Shown here: positions 1 through 11,686 of the stretch, piece by piece | How the letters are laid out: each line of letters opens with the position of its first letter | Numbering within the stretch: the first letter of the stretch is position 1 | The notes under the pieces: generated by a model | The model's input: the letters and a program-made list of their open reading frames with translations, nothing else | The model's database searches: none | Told to the model about the DNA's origin: nothing | NCBI GenBank assembly: GCA_000499405.2 | Contig: HG738137.1 | Location: forward strand, 9,251,609 to 9,315,608 | From: Onchocerca volvulus | Taxonomy: Eukaryota; Nematoda; Chromadorea; Rhabditida; Onchocercidae | Direction: 5' to 3' | DNA length: 64,000 nucleotides | Translations under genes and position numbers: made by a program

Positions 1-3000
1 TTTAATTGGAAAGAGGTGTATGTCTTAGGTTTTTATGAGCTAAATCAATTTGTTTGCTTAGGCCTTAAAAGGACTTAAAACGATGGAAGGAAAAAAAAAA
101 CGACGGTTAGACTAATGAAAGTTTTAAACGAGGCATAGATTTATATAGGCTTTCGCATAAGGCTATTTCTACTTGGATCCAAAAAAAGGCCTTATTTGAT
201 TCGGAAGGAGAAGCAAAACAACTTAAGCCTCATAGAATAATCTAAAAATATCTAAGTTTACATTTAAATTTGCCTTTAAATAAACAAAATTAATCATTTA
301 AGTCTTAATTCTAACAAGCATCATTAATACTTCGATAATAACAGCCAAAAAAAAGACTAAATTAGAAATGATTTTAAATTACTTTCAAAGTAATAATGAA
401 TTTTTGAAGACCACTTTTTAGTCGATTTTGAATTGCATAATATTTTTTTTCCGTTGTTTCAGAGAAAATTTGAAATTTTAGCCTTAAGTTACAATGTCAA
501 TATTTACTTTTTTGCTCTCGTCTTTTTTTTTTTAATATATAAATATAAGAAATGAAAAAAAGTAAGAGAAAGAAGAAAGAATTTGAGCAGGAAGAAATAA
601 TTTTGCAAATTCATATTTTTCAAGCTTTCCACCAACGTCCCGAGAAATTTCATTTCGATTCAATCTTTGTCAAATGGACTAAAATTTTATATTATATTTT
701 AAATTATAGTAGAATAAAAAATTTTTAATTTTTGTTTTTCATTGAGCAAAAATTTTTCATTAAAAAGATTGCATTTTTTCCGCAAATTTGAACTTTTTCC
801 AATAAATTTTTTTTTTTTTTTTCTAATAATTCGTCCGGCGATTGTTACTAACAATTAACTAGTAGTTTACTAATTAAATAATTTTCGTCCTAATTCATCA
901 TTTATATGACGGCTCACAAAGAATAGTAAAAATTAATGCAATGAATTAATTATCAGAAAAAACTATTTAAAGAATTATCACCGTAATGATAATGAAATGA
1001 TACATTGAGCATTGTGGCGCTTAATTAACATATAATTTTTCGTTTGATAAGTGAGCAAAAATATAGAATCGCAGTGGTAAAAAATTAAAAAAGGATTGAA
1101 ACAATTGAAAGTAATTAATAAATGAGACTTAAAAAATTATTTAAAAGTTTAAATTAACAAAATCGGTAGCTGATTTTGAATTTATTGTTTTATATTTAAG
1201 AAACAAAAAAAAAAAAAAAAAAAAAAAAAAAACAGAAATTTCCTACTTCATAATTTATTACATATTTTATTTTGACATTTTCATTATTTTATACACAATA
1301 TTTCAGTTCAATACAATTCGTTTTTTTTTTTTTTTTTTTTATTCAATTCTTTTTTTTAACAATAAAAAAAAATATTTCTTAAAATAAATATATTGTTTTG
1401 CAAGTTTAATGAATTATTTATTTTAATTGATTGAGAGAGAAAAAAAAATAACAATCTATTTAGGCGGTAATTATTTCGATCAATTTTATGTATTTTATTT
1501 ATTTACATTTTAAAAAAATTTCATTTTTATTCTATTTTCATCAAAAAAAAAAGTTGCAAATATTAAATTTTTTGTAACAAATTAAATAATTTTCCGTAGT
1601 TGGTAAAAACTACAAAAAATTATTTAAATTGAAGTTAATAATTTTTCGTAATTGATAATAATAATAATAATAATTAACAACCAATTTTGTTCAACATACT
1701 GGATGAATGGAAAACAAAAATCAATAAAACTTTTTCGGATAAAATAAACAAATTGCTTTTCGTTGAAAATATCTAAAATTAGTTGTATCCAAAAATATTT
1801 ACGATATAGTATATCCGGAAAAGGATTGATTTTCGGATGAATTAGAATAGTCAAAAATAAAATAAGTTAGCTGATTGATGAATAACGCCTAATTCATACC
1901 AACATTTCTAACAATCAAACCAACAAATTTTAAACTTTGATTGAACAGATCAATTTTTTTGATATGAGCTAATTGAATATGTTGATTCTAATTCATCCGA
2001 AATGTGTTTTTTCTCGTTTCTCTTATCTTTACTTCTACTAATCTTTGAAATTTCAAGACTTTCTTTAATGGAAAATAATGAAAACTACAAACATTTTAAA
2101 TAAGTGGAACAAAAAAAAAACAAAAAAGGAAAATTAAAAGATAAAATAAAATGAACATGCCATGTTATCGAAATGATCCAGTGAAAAATGGAAAGAAAAA
2201 TAATGATTTATTCATTGATTTCAATAAATTTGAACCGAAAAATTAGCTTGGAACGAAATAAACTAATGATGAAAATAGCCATTTTCCTACTGTCTCTTTT
2301 TTCCATCTTTCTATCTTCCTTTGCTTTAATCTTTTCGAAAAGAAAAAAAAAAAAAAAGGAAAAGGAAATGATTGGTAATGAAAAAGGAAATCATTACTGC
2401 AAATAGATGAATTGCATCCTTTCGTTTTGATTAAGTGAAGTATAGCATAGAATATTTCTAACGAAAAAATTCGTTAATTTTTATAACGTACAATCTTATT
2501 TATCATTTATGAAATACATTGAAGAGACTAAGCGAATAAAACAGAGAATTATATACAACATTATTCATTATTATCGATTCAATAAATAAAAAATTTGGTC
2601 GAGAAGACTGAATAACTTTGATATATTTCACAGAAAAACAACAAAATCAAACAAATGATGACAAATAATTGACTACAGAGTTATGATAAAAACGTGATTA
2701 GGATAAAATCATTTATAACATATATGATTTCCATTGAGAACACTACTATCTTCAGTTAAATCGCCTATCATCCAAAATCCTGAAAAGTATTCAGAATGGT
2801 CATATTGTAAAGATATATTCCTACATTAAAAAAAAGGTAAAAATCCCCAATCTAATTTACTTTTTTAAGTTAAATCACTGAGTCACTAGCTCAAATCTAG
2901 AATTCATGAACAGTTTAAATAATCAGAAATCGTGAACTGGTAATTAAACTTGAAATTAAATGAGATTTAGTGTAATGAAGTACAGCAATGTTTCGGAAGG

Positions 3001-3344
3001 TCAAAGCTGACCGAGTACAGTTTATAGTCATTTACATAAGAAATATACTCCGCCAAATAATTTAATAAAATCCAAAATGTGATAAAACACAATATGGCAG
3101 GAGAACTATTACGCTGATTACCGGCCATCAGTATTTATAACTACCTAAATATTCTCACTCCCATTCTTTTTGATAAAAGCTTATTTGAAGCTATGCTTAG
3201 TTCTTGAAAATAAAAAGTTAAAAAAATACATTTTAAAACTGTGAAATATATTGAAAGAATATAACGAAAATTCATACGTTAGAGATTTATGAGAATTTTT
3301 GAAAAACACGTACCAGTTCGGTTACTTCTTTAAATATGGCATTT
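1..3344. other. Intergenic region, no gene recognised
   Basis: AT-rich sequence with long A or T runs (for example near 1206-1231 and 1321-1340) and a short ATA/TAA triplet run near 1655-1675. The open frames here are short and low in complexity, and none has splice signals joining it to another exon. It lies downstream of the 3' end of the minus-strand gene that stops at 3345, so part of it is probably that gene's 3' untranslated and terminator region. Confidence 0.6.
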
Positions 3345-6300
3345 TTATAGGTGTGAATATCTCACTGGAAGATACATCCGATGAAGCTGAAAAACTATGC
3401 ATTCAATATCATCGAAATGATTTTCAATAAAAAATTGCATCTCACCGTAAAGATTTCGTACGTTGCATTATGTATTTCTAAGAAAAATAAAAGAAATATT
3501 TAGCACAAATGTCAAAAAATTATCCCTTCAAATTATGCCACTAAATGGAATTGAGAAAATGAAGTCTAAAAGAGTCGTATAAAAGATACAAATCATTAAA
3601 AAACTACCTTCCATCGTAGGAAAAATTGTGTCATAAACTTGTGAACACTTTTCAACGAGTTGCATGAATTGGTGATCTTGAAGTTTCATCGTCAAATATT
3701 CTGTCAGCCGTGATGAATCAATCAACAAATCGTTGACCGATAAGCAATGTTCAGTTTGGATACCCTTAAAACAAAAAATGGCCTAAACTAGAGAAACTAT
3801 TGAGCTTTTGAAATCTCACTTCCTGGTTTAACTTATTTTTCCTTTTTTTTTTTCTTTTTTTTTTTTTACTTTCCTCAGCATATGAGTTTCGATTTTTTTT
3901 AAACATCATTTAGAAAGAAAGAAGAGTTGCAATATTTTAAATAACATACACAATTTATATCTTTCAAAAATAAAGCACATTATTTCAAAGAATACATTAA
4001 TAATCAACAAAAAAGAATCCTAACCATGCGATGGCTCATAAAATGCTCATGAATTTAAATTTTAGAAAAAAAATAAAACAATTACTAACCAAACTTCGTC
4101 TATTTTCTTGTCCATAATTTTCGTCGGATACTGCATTAAAGTGTGTCACTAGCGGTAAATCCATGCTTGGTTGAGTGGCTGCCATTTCCGTCTGAAAAAG
4201 ATGTTCTCGTTTTTTGCTTTTGTTTCTATTACAATAATTATCGAAATTAAATTATAATGCTCATGTTTGTTGTAGTTGCAATACTGCATGTTGGAAATTG
4301 CTTTTCAAAAAAAAATCAGTTCAGAATCAACTTTTAAAATATTCTGACTATGTCGTAATGAAATGTAAAATGATGCGTGGTACACTGAATTATTTATTTT
4401 ATTGAGAGAAGCAAACACTAAGCCGTGCACAAGCAAATTTCACATACACACAAAAAAAAAAGAGTGCTCCTAATCATTTCAAAATAATTCAAGCAAAATA
4501 CTTACATCATCAGTACTGAAAGGAACTATTTGATCAGCAGTTTTTGAAGTTTTCAGGTAGTTCAATATTCTTGCTCCTGAACTCTGAAATGAAAGAAGTA
4601 CATTTTCATGCCTGAAATTTCAAGAATTATTGATCTAATTGACTTTCAAGCTTCGAAATTTTAGAATATTGGAATATTTACAATTTTAAGGATTTCCAAG
4701 TAAAGCTTGAAATTTAAATTAAACTTCTCTTGTTTTCAAATGAAATTGTATTTCAATTTACTTGAGCAAAAGACGCTGGAGAGATTTCGGAAGATTCGCA
4801 ACAACGTCGAATTGCTGGATGTTTCACAGGTTTCAACGTTTCGAAAATTTTCTCATCAGTTGAGCACTGAAACATTATTTAGGAAAATTTGTGATGAAGA
4901 ACCGTGAACCTAACTTTCTGCTTCATTTTCAAAACGTTTGAAGTAACAGGAAAGATTGACAGTTAAAAATTTTCAGAAATCCATTAAGTATACATACTCT
5001 TGAAGATATGAATTCTAAAAGTGAGACTTTAGGATTTTCTATTTGCTACATTTGATCTAATTTAAAATTTACTGGAAAGTTCGTGGCGTTTCTTAGTTAG
5101 TGAAAAAAAATACGGAGAACTGGTCAATAATTCAATTTCAATCACCAAAAAAACATTTTTGAAAAACTAGATTGAGATATCAAAATGACTGGCAAACTCG
5201 GTAGGTATAATGGAGATTTACTTTTCGTGATAAAATGAACACCATGTTGTAATTTAAGTTTGATAGGTTAAAAAAAAATTAAATCCTAATTTTTCGACAA
5301 AATACAGCCTATAATTCGAATTGGAAAAAATTAAATATAAGAAATAAAATTAAAATAAATGAAAAGTTGAACAACAATAATACCGCAGATAATGAAGTAT
5401 GAATATTCGGATTCTGCATCAAGTATAAATCGGAGACAGGTTCTGGAGGAAGGATGGTGGTAACATTCCTGAACATTACATATCAAAGAATAAGAAATCA
5501 TTAATTCCGAACTTGCAATTAAATATTTCGCAGCATTTCTTAATTCTTCCACAAAGAAAAATATCGCTTACATCGATTTCTGCGAAGAATCATTGCTAAA
5601 TAAACTAAGCTGAGAGCTTTCTTGAGATGATCTGATTTCAGTGCAACTTTGCTGAAATGAAGATTGAAAAGATTTTCAGAAACTTTTGTGTAAGCTATCA
5701 GATCTATTCAAAACTACTTTGCATACATGCAGATCAATAATGTCTAAATAGAAAAATATATTTGTCTAAATATATATTCAATGCTTAAATATCTGATATT
5801 GAGTATTTGAATATCTGATTAGTGATCTTATTTGTAAAAAGCGAGCATTTACCGATAACGGTTGACTGAAATCCAATGAAGTATTCATACTTGATGGTGG
5901 TAAAACTTTAACAAAGAACGAAATAAATTCCACAAATGACGCATGATCTGATGATGTAGCAAATTTTATGCGAAATCTAGTTAATGTTGTACCATTCTGA
6001 AAAAGAGAAAATGATAAAATTTATCAATCAGAATCAAAATATGATATCTATGAAATTATTCTAATGAAACTAATCTATAGAACTGATCAATTTATCTTGA
6101 AAATTAACGCAAAAAAAAAAAAATGCTTCCTATAGTATAAAAATGTGCTTTCCAATTTGCTTTTTTATTATGCCTTCCACTATAAAAACTATAATTAAAA
6201 TCTCATAGCAAAAGGAAAATTGACAATTTAGTAATGCATAAAATAAAAGTTTTGAGTATGAAACAATAAAGTTCCAGTCAGATTCGAACCTGATCTCATA

Positions 6301-6959
6301 TGATATCCATAACTTTGATAGACTTTCAACTGAATGGAATAAAAATAAAGATGTCACTAAAATCATTATTGAAATACATTCAAGCATAGTTGAAAAAATT
6401 ACCGATGAAGAAACTTGAACGAAAATATCCTTTTCTCTACTTTTGACAGTTGGTCGAGGATTTACTGCTAATGAAAATTCCTCAAGTGTTGATGAATTGA
6501 ACATAACACTAATATAACATCGATTTTTATTGTAAATAATAGCCAATACCTGTCCGGATGTTACTGGAATTTCCTGGAAATGTTCCAAATTATCATTTTA
6601 ATAAAATATTTTAAAATAAGCCATTTTTATCAATGATAATATTTACAACTTAATGGAAATGCAATAAAAAGTTCATTTTTTCCATATTTATGAAAATAAT
6701 GCATCACTTTTAGAAGCTATTACTTATAATATTCAGTTTAAAATTAGAATTTTAAAATGTTAAAATGAATTTTGATTAAAAGAAAATTATTAGAAAGAAT
6801 GCAAACAAATACATTATTCTTAATGACTTCACATTCCTTGATCTTAAAAAAATAAAAAAGAAAAATGATCACCAAACGTGTTCCAACAAGTTTCGTATAT
6901 TTGATTAATGGCCACGAAACGTTATTGGTATCATCATAGACGCCATTTTTTGCAGCCAT
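3345..6959 (-). CDS. REC114: REC114/DSB-1-like meiotic recombination factor (11 exons, 360 aa)
   Basis: Coding exons, in transcript order: 6959-6873, 6573-6403, 5996-5853, 5651-5572, 5468-5384, 4866-4762, 4583-4506, 4191-4090, 3764-3608, 3477-3446, 3386-3345 (TAA). All junctions have AG acceptors and GT donors, and the phase is kept throughout, giving 360 residues. The N-terminal ~130 residues look like the PH-like fold of REC114: a WPLIKY motif at residue 16, a TLEEFSLA segment in exon 2, then TLTRFRIKF in exon 3. These match the order and spacing I recall in vertebrate REC114 (W-x2-x-RYGRF, LLEGFSL, RMFRVQF). The middle is polar and Ser-rich with clustered SQ sites. The C-terminal ~75 residues are predicted helical, where REC114 binds MEI4. 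In nematodes the REC114 homologues are DSB-1 and DSB-2, needed for SPO-11 breaks. The gene structure is seen; the family call is inference from remembered motifs. The protein is longer than mouse REC114 but close to C. elegans DSB-1. A 3' splice site lies 6 nt before the ATG. Confidence 0.6.
6271..6340 (-). other. tRNA-like relic in intron 2 of the REC114-like gene
   Basis: On the minus strand this 70-nt stretch has a B-box-like GGTTCGAATCT, an A-box-like CAGTTGAAAG, a 5-bp terminal pairing TTCCA/TGGAA and a central TATC/GATA stem. The anticodon loop is the wrong size, the D-arm is poor and no T-run terminator follows. It may be a decayed tRNA or tRNA-derived element, or chance in AT-rich DNA. 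Confidence 0.2.
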
Positions 6960-7037
6960 TCAATACTAAATTTAATTTGATTTAAGAGAAACTTAATTAT
7001 CCATAATTCTTTACTGATTTTTACGATGCATAGAAAG

Positions 7038-7107
7038 TGACGTAAAAATCAAATTATTGACGTGTACGCTTCACAACACGTAATATGAAAAAGTAAAACG
7101 ATGACGT
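7038..7107. promoter_or_regulatory. Cluster of three TGACGT (CRE/ATF-like) boxes
   Basis: TGACGT occurs at 7038-7043, 7058-7063 and 7102-7107, within 70 bp and about 80-150 bp upstream of the REC114-like start codon. A related ACGTGA follows near 7186. TGACGT is the core half-site bound by CREB/ATF-type bZIP factors. The sites are seen; a regulatory role is inferred from density and position. Confidence 0.35.
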
Positions 7108-8264
7108 GATAACTAAAATTTCATCCATAATTGCAATACAACACATAACACTGAAATTATACTATTTAACAAAATGGAAATCATTACGTGAATTTCATTC
7201 GTAAACGTAATATAGGCGTAGATTAAAAGTTATAATATTTTATTCATTTCTTGACACATAATAAAATATAAAATAAAAACTAAAACTTTACTCATCTAAG
7301 AAAATCAGTTTGAGGTTAAAGTTCAATCTTGAAAGATAACGTATTATATGAATCACAAACAATAGGAACTTTTTTTGTGAAAGTTATATAAATATAACAA
7401 AATACACATAAAGGATTAAAATATTGCTTAATATAAGACATGAAATATGCTATCATAAGTTATGTGAATGTATAATTTGATGAATTCTTTTTTATTTTTA
7501 AAATTCAATTCATTAATTAATTTTTCAAAATTCAACTGGCTTTTTTGAATAAAATTTTTTCTTCTTATTTATCAAATCTGAATGGAAGCATTTGCAAAAT
7601 TTGACCAAATTAATTTTCTTATAAAACACAATCAATATTTTTGATAGATCTTTCCTTTAATTAATTTTATCAATAATCTTAAGTTGGAAAAATTAATTTT
7701 TAACAAAAAGAAAAAATCTTATTCGAGAAAAAGACAATTAAATTTTAGAAAACTAAGTAATGAAATGAATTCCAGAAATAAAAGAAAACTATGTTGAGAG
7801 CGAATAACAAAATTTCATTGTTCCAATATGTAAATAATTCGAATTAATGTAATTTCAGTAAATTCAAACGTAATTTATTTAATTTTTGATAAGACTATCG
7901 TCATTCGTGTAAGCTATATAATGTATTTGTTGTATATTTTAATATAACCAATACAAGCTCTAAAATTTACCCATTTCTACCTATTCTAATTAACGTAATT
8001 TACGTGGTATTTTTCACGTCTTACACGAAATATTTCAGATTTATGATATAGTTGGAACAAAAAAAGTATATTACTCAGAAAACATCACCGAAATATTTAA
8101 TTTCAAAACTTGCTTACGCTAAAATTAAGCCTTATTATGTATACCAATATATTGTACTTTATTTTTCCACCCATAAATTGAATTACATGTTCCACTTTTG
8201 CGCTGTAAAAGATGATGAGCTTCCCAAAGCGAAAACTCAAACAAAACAAGTATCACGTTAAACT

Positions 8265-8360
8265 CGTTAGCAGGGTGATTGGATTCTGGTGGGTTTTGGT
8301 AATTCGGGAAATAGCGGGGGGTGTCGGGGAGTAATGTAGAACGTAGGGTTTGAGAGGTAA
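8265..8360. other. G-rich patch in AT-rich intergenic DNA
   Basis: The plus strand has GGTGGG, GCGGGGGG and GGGGAG in close succession, while flanks are A/T-rich. No family of structured RNA was recognised and no open frame spans it. It could be a promoter element, an unknown non-coding RNA or a G-quadruplex-forming tract. Confidence 0.3.
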
Positions 8361-9346
8361 TTAAAGAATATTTGGGAATATTTGTGGTTTATAAATGATG
8401 ACAATGAGTAATGATGAAGATGAGGAATGAATTGGAGTTGAAGAAAACGATAAAAAGATTGATAAATTTGAGGAAATATAATGTTATCAGTGATTAAAAG
8501 AGTTACTGATTGAAGAAAAAGTTTGATAGATTTCAGGAAATATAATACTAAAGTATAATATTATTGATTGAAAGAAGTATTGATTAAAGAAAAGTAAGAT
8601 GTAATTTGAACTAATCGATATTAGAAGGATTGCTAACATAGAATGAATTCTTCAATTCCAATTCATCTTAAAAAAGCAAGGGAAGAGGATGGTTTTGCAT
8701 TTCAGATTTAAGATGAATTGTATAACTTAGATTCGAAGCTGTTTTATTCTGATTTTCTGTTGATATTAAATAATTTTGTTGATTGAAAGATATGAGAAAT
8801 GATGAAATTTTAACAATATTGTATAGTTGGAAATTGTTAGAATTAATGAAAAGTAAGATCCATATTTATTTTGTAAAATTGAGCAAAGACTTTTCTGCAA
8901 ATATGATTTAAATACAGCCCGGATTCATTTGTAAAATTTCGCTTGGAGTGTAGTGGCTTTTTTTTTCTCATTCTCCCATTATTTTAATTGAATTGAATTG
9001 AACTGAATTCGAGGAGAAAATTGGATAAAACACTGGTCAAAAATTTTTCTAAATTTGCTAATTAGTCCGAGAATTATTGTATTGTTTTCTTATTTCCAAT
9101 TATGCCAGTGGAATATATCGTCAGGATAATTACAAACATGACTGTTAATTAGTTTTCTTTTATCGTCATATCATTTCTTTTTTTGTTTTCGGTAGAATTT
9201 GATATCTTTAATTCATAAAGTCTTGCGGTTGCTATTGTTATTCCTTTCCTACAAGAATTATACACTAGCTGTTGCCATACTGTTTTATGTAATCAATTCA
9301 CCGGTTGAAAATCGAAAAAATTGTTTAATTTTCTTTCCTTTTTTTC

Positions 9347-9348
9347 AG
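9347..9348 (+). promoter_or_regulatory. Probable spliced-leader acceptor before PSME3IP1 ATG
   Basis: A polypyrimidine tract ending TTTTTTTCAG lies one base before the start codon. With no upstream coding exon needed, this is best read as the site where a spliced leader is joined. Confidence 0.5.
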
Positions 9349-9349
9349 T

Positions 9350-11686
9350 ATGACTGATCGTTTCGTAACGGAGAAAGAATTGGATGAAATTAAAAAACGA
9401 CGGCAAGAGGAGTGGGAAAAAGTTAGAAAACCTAGTGATCCAGAAGGTTTGCAATATCTTTTACTCCCACACTAATTTGGTATGCTGGTATATTAATAGA
9501 ATCCATTCGTCACTTTATTATATCTTTTTAAGTCGACTGAGCGTAAAACAAACATGGACTGTTTATATAAATGGATTTTTTCCTGGTTGAAAAGAGTAAA
9601 ACAGATGTTTCTGATGAATATTGGAGATTGTTTAATTTGGCAAGTGTTACAAAATTATATGAAGCTGATTCTGTGGATGACATGAAGAACTTTAAGTTAT
9701 TAGCAGTTGGGATGATTTATTTGGATAGCGTGAATAACTTAGATCTTGTTAAAAATTGGAATAGTTTTTATCCGGATTATTTCAAATCTAAACTTCTATT
9801 ATTCACATGAGGTGAACTCAGTGATTGTTAGTGTTGGTTTTTTCTTAAATGGTATGTATTTTAATTAATCATCAGTTTTTAGAAGTGCCAGAGGAAGAAG
9901 TTGATAATAGGCCTTTATATGATCGTTTGAAAGAAGTTCGTGATCGAAAGCAAGCAGAATATGATGAAGAGCATAGATTTAGTAGGTTTTTAATAGATTT
10001 TACAACTATCTTTTGAATATATTTGATAATTAATATAAATAAAAACAAAAAAGAAAAGAGAGCAAAAAATTTCTCAACCTTAAGGCGATATTTTGGAAAG
10101 AATATTTTAGAGGAAATGAATTTGCAGAAAAGCACTTTATTTTTTTGTTCATTTTTATGTTCTTTTTTTTTTCAGAAAATATGATTAGAGGGCTTGACGC
10201 AGATGAATGTGATTTTCTTTCCAGAGTTGAAAATCTTAGAGCGAAGCAAGATATGGAAAAAGATAAGGTTAACTGTTTTGTGGGTATTGTTTGATGATGA
10301 GGAATGTTTTTCAATTTGTTTTATGTATCCTTTCGAGATTCTTTTTTTTTCCAGAAGAAAAATCTTTTAGGAGAATATTAAAGGAACTAATTAAAAATTT
10401 ATATGTTTAAAGTCATGTATTAAAATCATAGCTAATTAAAGAATGCGTGGTTTTTTGGTTTATACAAGCAGTTTATATGTAAGTTGAATATTTGGAAATT
10501 CAGTGATAATTATAGAATTGATTTTATTAGTATGATACAGGGATTTCTGAATTCGTAATTAATTTTCAGGAAGAAAAAGCGCTTTTGAGCGAAATTGACC
10601 GTGCTGAAGCACGTAGAAACATAGAGGAAAATGTACCGTCGATGTCGAATTTACGTTTAAAGACAACTGGGAATACAGTACCAAAAGAAAACAAACAAGC
10701 AGCGATACTTCGGATGGCTGTTAAAAGAAAAAGGTGTTATTCTTTCTCCATTTTTTTTTTTTTTTAAATTATAAAAAATAATGCATTTGTAGATTTGTGA
10801 AATCTAGTGATTGGTATCTGTGGCTTCGAAAATTCTGCTTTTTGTCAAGAATAAAAATAAGAAAAAATAATCTTTTAATTATTTTTCCAATCTTAGCAGA
10901 TTTAGAATTAAAAAGAATCGGAGACATTCCTTTAGATTATTTTTGATCGAGATAGAAAGCCTTCTGATTCTATATATTTCCCTGTATTTGCTATTTTCTT
11001 GAAAATTTATGAATTTTTTATTTCCTTAGCTTCTTGAGTTCTTGATTCAGTGATATTGAAATGGATAAATGTATAGAGAAGCGACCGTTACTAAGTGCTA
11101 TGTCAGACAGTATTGCATATCCATCCGCATTGAAAATTATTGATGTTCTTCCTGGAATGGCGGATTATGCATCTTCAAGGTTTGCATAGTTGTAATTTTA
11201 AGTCATATGCCAAATTTACTAATCTTTTTACTATCGATGAACTATTTCCATACAATTAAAATTAAAACGGTCCGAAATATTCCATATTTCTATGTATTAT
11301 GATTTTGCATTTTAGCAATAAATAGTACACATAGCAGAAGAGTAATCACCAGAAAAAGTTAAACTCATAAATTCATGGATAACAGCTTCGTCTAAAATTG
11401 AAAGTTTTGTATATGCATTTTATTTACTTGCTTTGAAACGTTGAATTTTTTTTTTTTTTTTTTGATAATTAATGAATGATTTTTCATAAAAAATTATGAA
11501 AATCACTTTAATAATTAGATAATTTTGGTCTAATATTTGTATTTCAGTAATTCAAATTCGGATTCAAATTACGACAGTGATTCAGATAGTTCTAGTGATT
11601 TACCTATTTTGCCAGTGCTGATCCAATCTCCAAATGAGAAGGAAGATAAAAATAAACAGTTTAGTGATTCCGATTGTGATATATGA
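9350..11686 (+). CDS. PSME3IP1: PSME3-interacting protein homologue (FAM192A/NIP30), 6 exons, 239 aa
   Basis: Exons 9350-9446, 9883-9981, 10176-10267, 10570-10733, 11051-11179 and 11548-11686 (TGA); the phases fit and the total is 720 nt. The N-terminal ~100 residues carry the NIP30 family signature: [12 protein letters not shown] with PEEEV shortly after, then [16 protein letters not shown] and [16 protein letters not shown] central basic region (AVKRKR) follows, and the C-terminus is an acidic serine tract (DSDSDSSSD, then FSDSDCDI). In mammals this nuclear protein binds the proteasome activator PA28-gamma through a CK2-phosphorylated serine-rich C-terminal motif. The Asp/Ser tail here is compatible with that, but the PA28-gamma partner is inferred, not visible. 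Length is near the usual ~250 residues. The start follows a 3' splice site by one base, and no upstream in-frame ATG is needed. Confidence 0.9.

Larger units (their letters stand above)
6960..9349. other. Intergenic region between two divergent genes
   Basis: Separates the minus-strand REC114-like gene from the plus-strand PSME3IP1 homologue, so it must hold both promoters. It contains three TGACGT boxes near the REC114-like start (listed separately) and a G-rich patch at about 8265-8360 that stands out from the AT-rich surroundings. No coding exon could be supported here. Confidence 0.6.
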
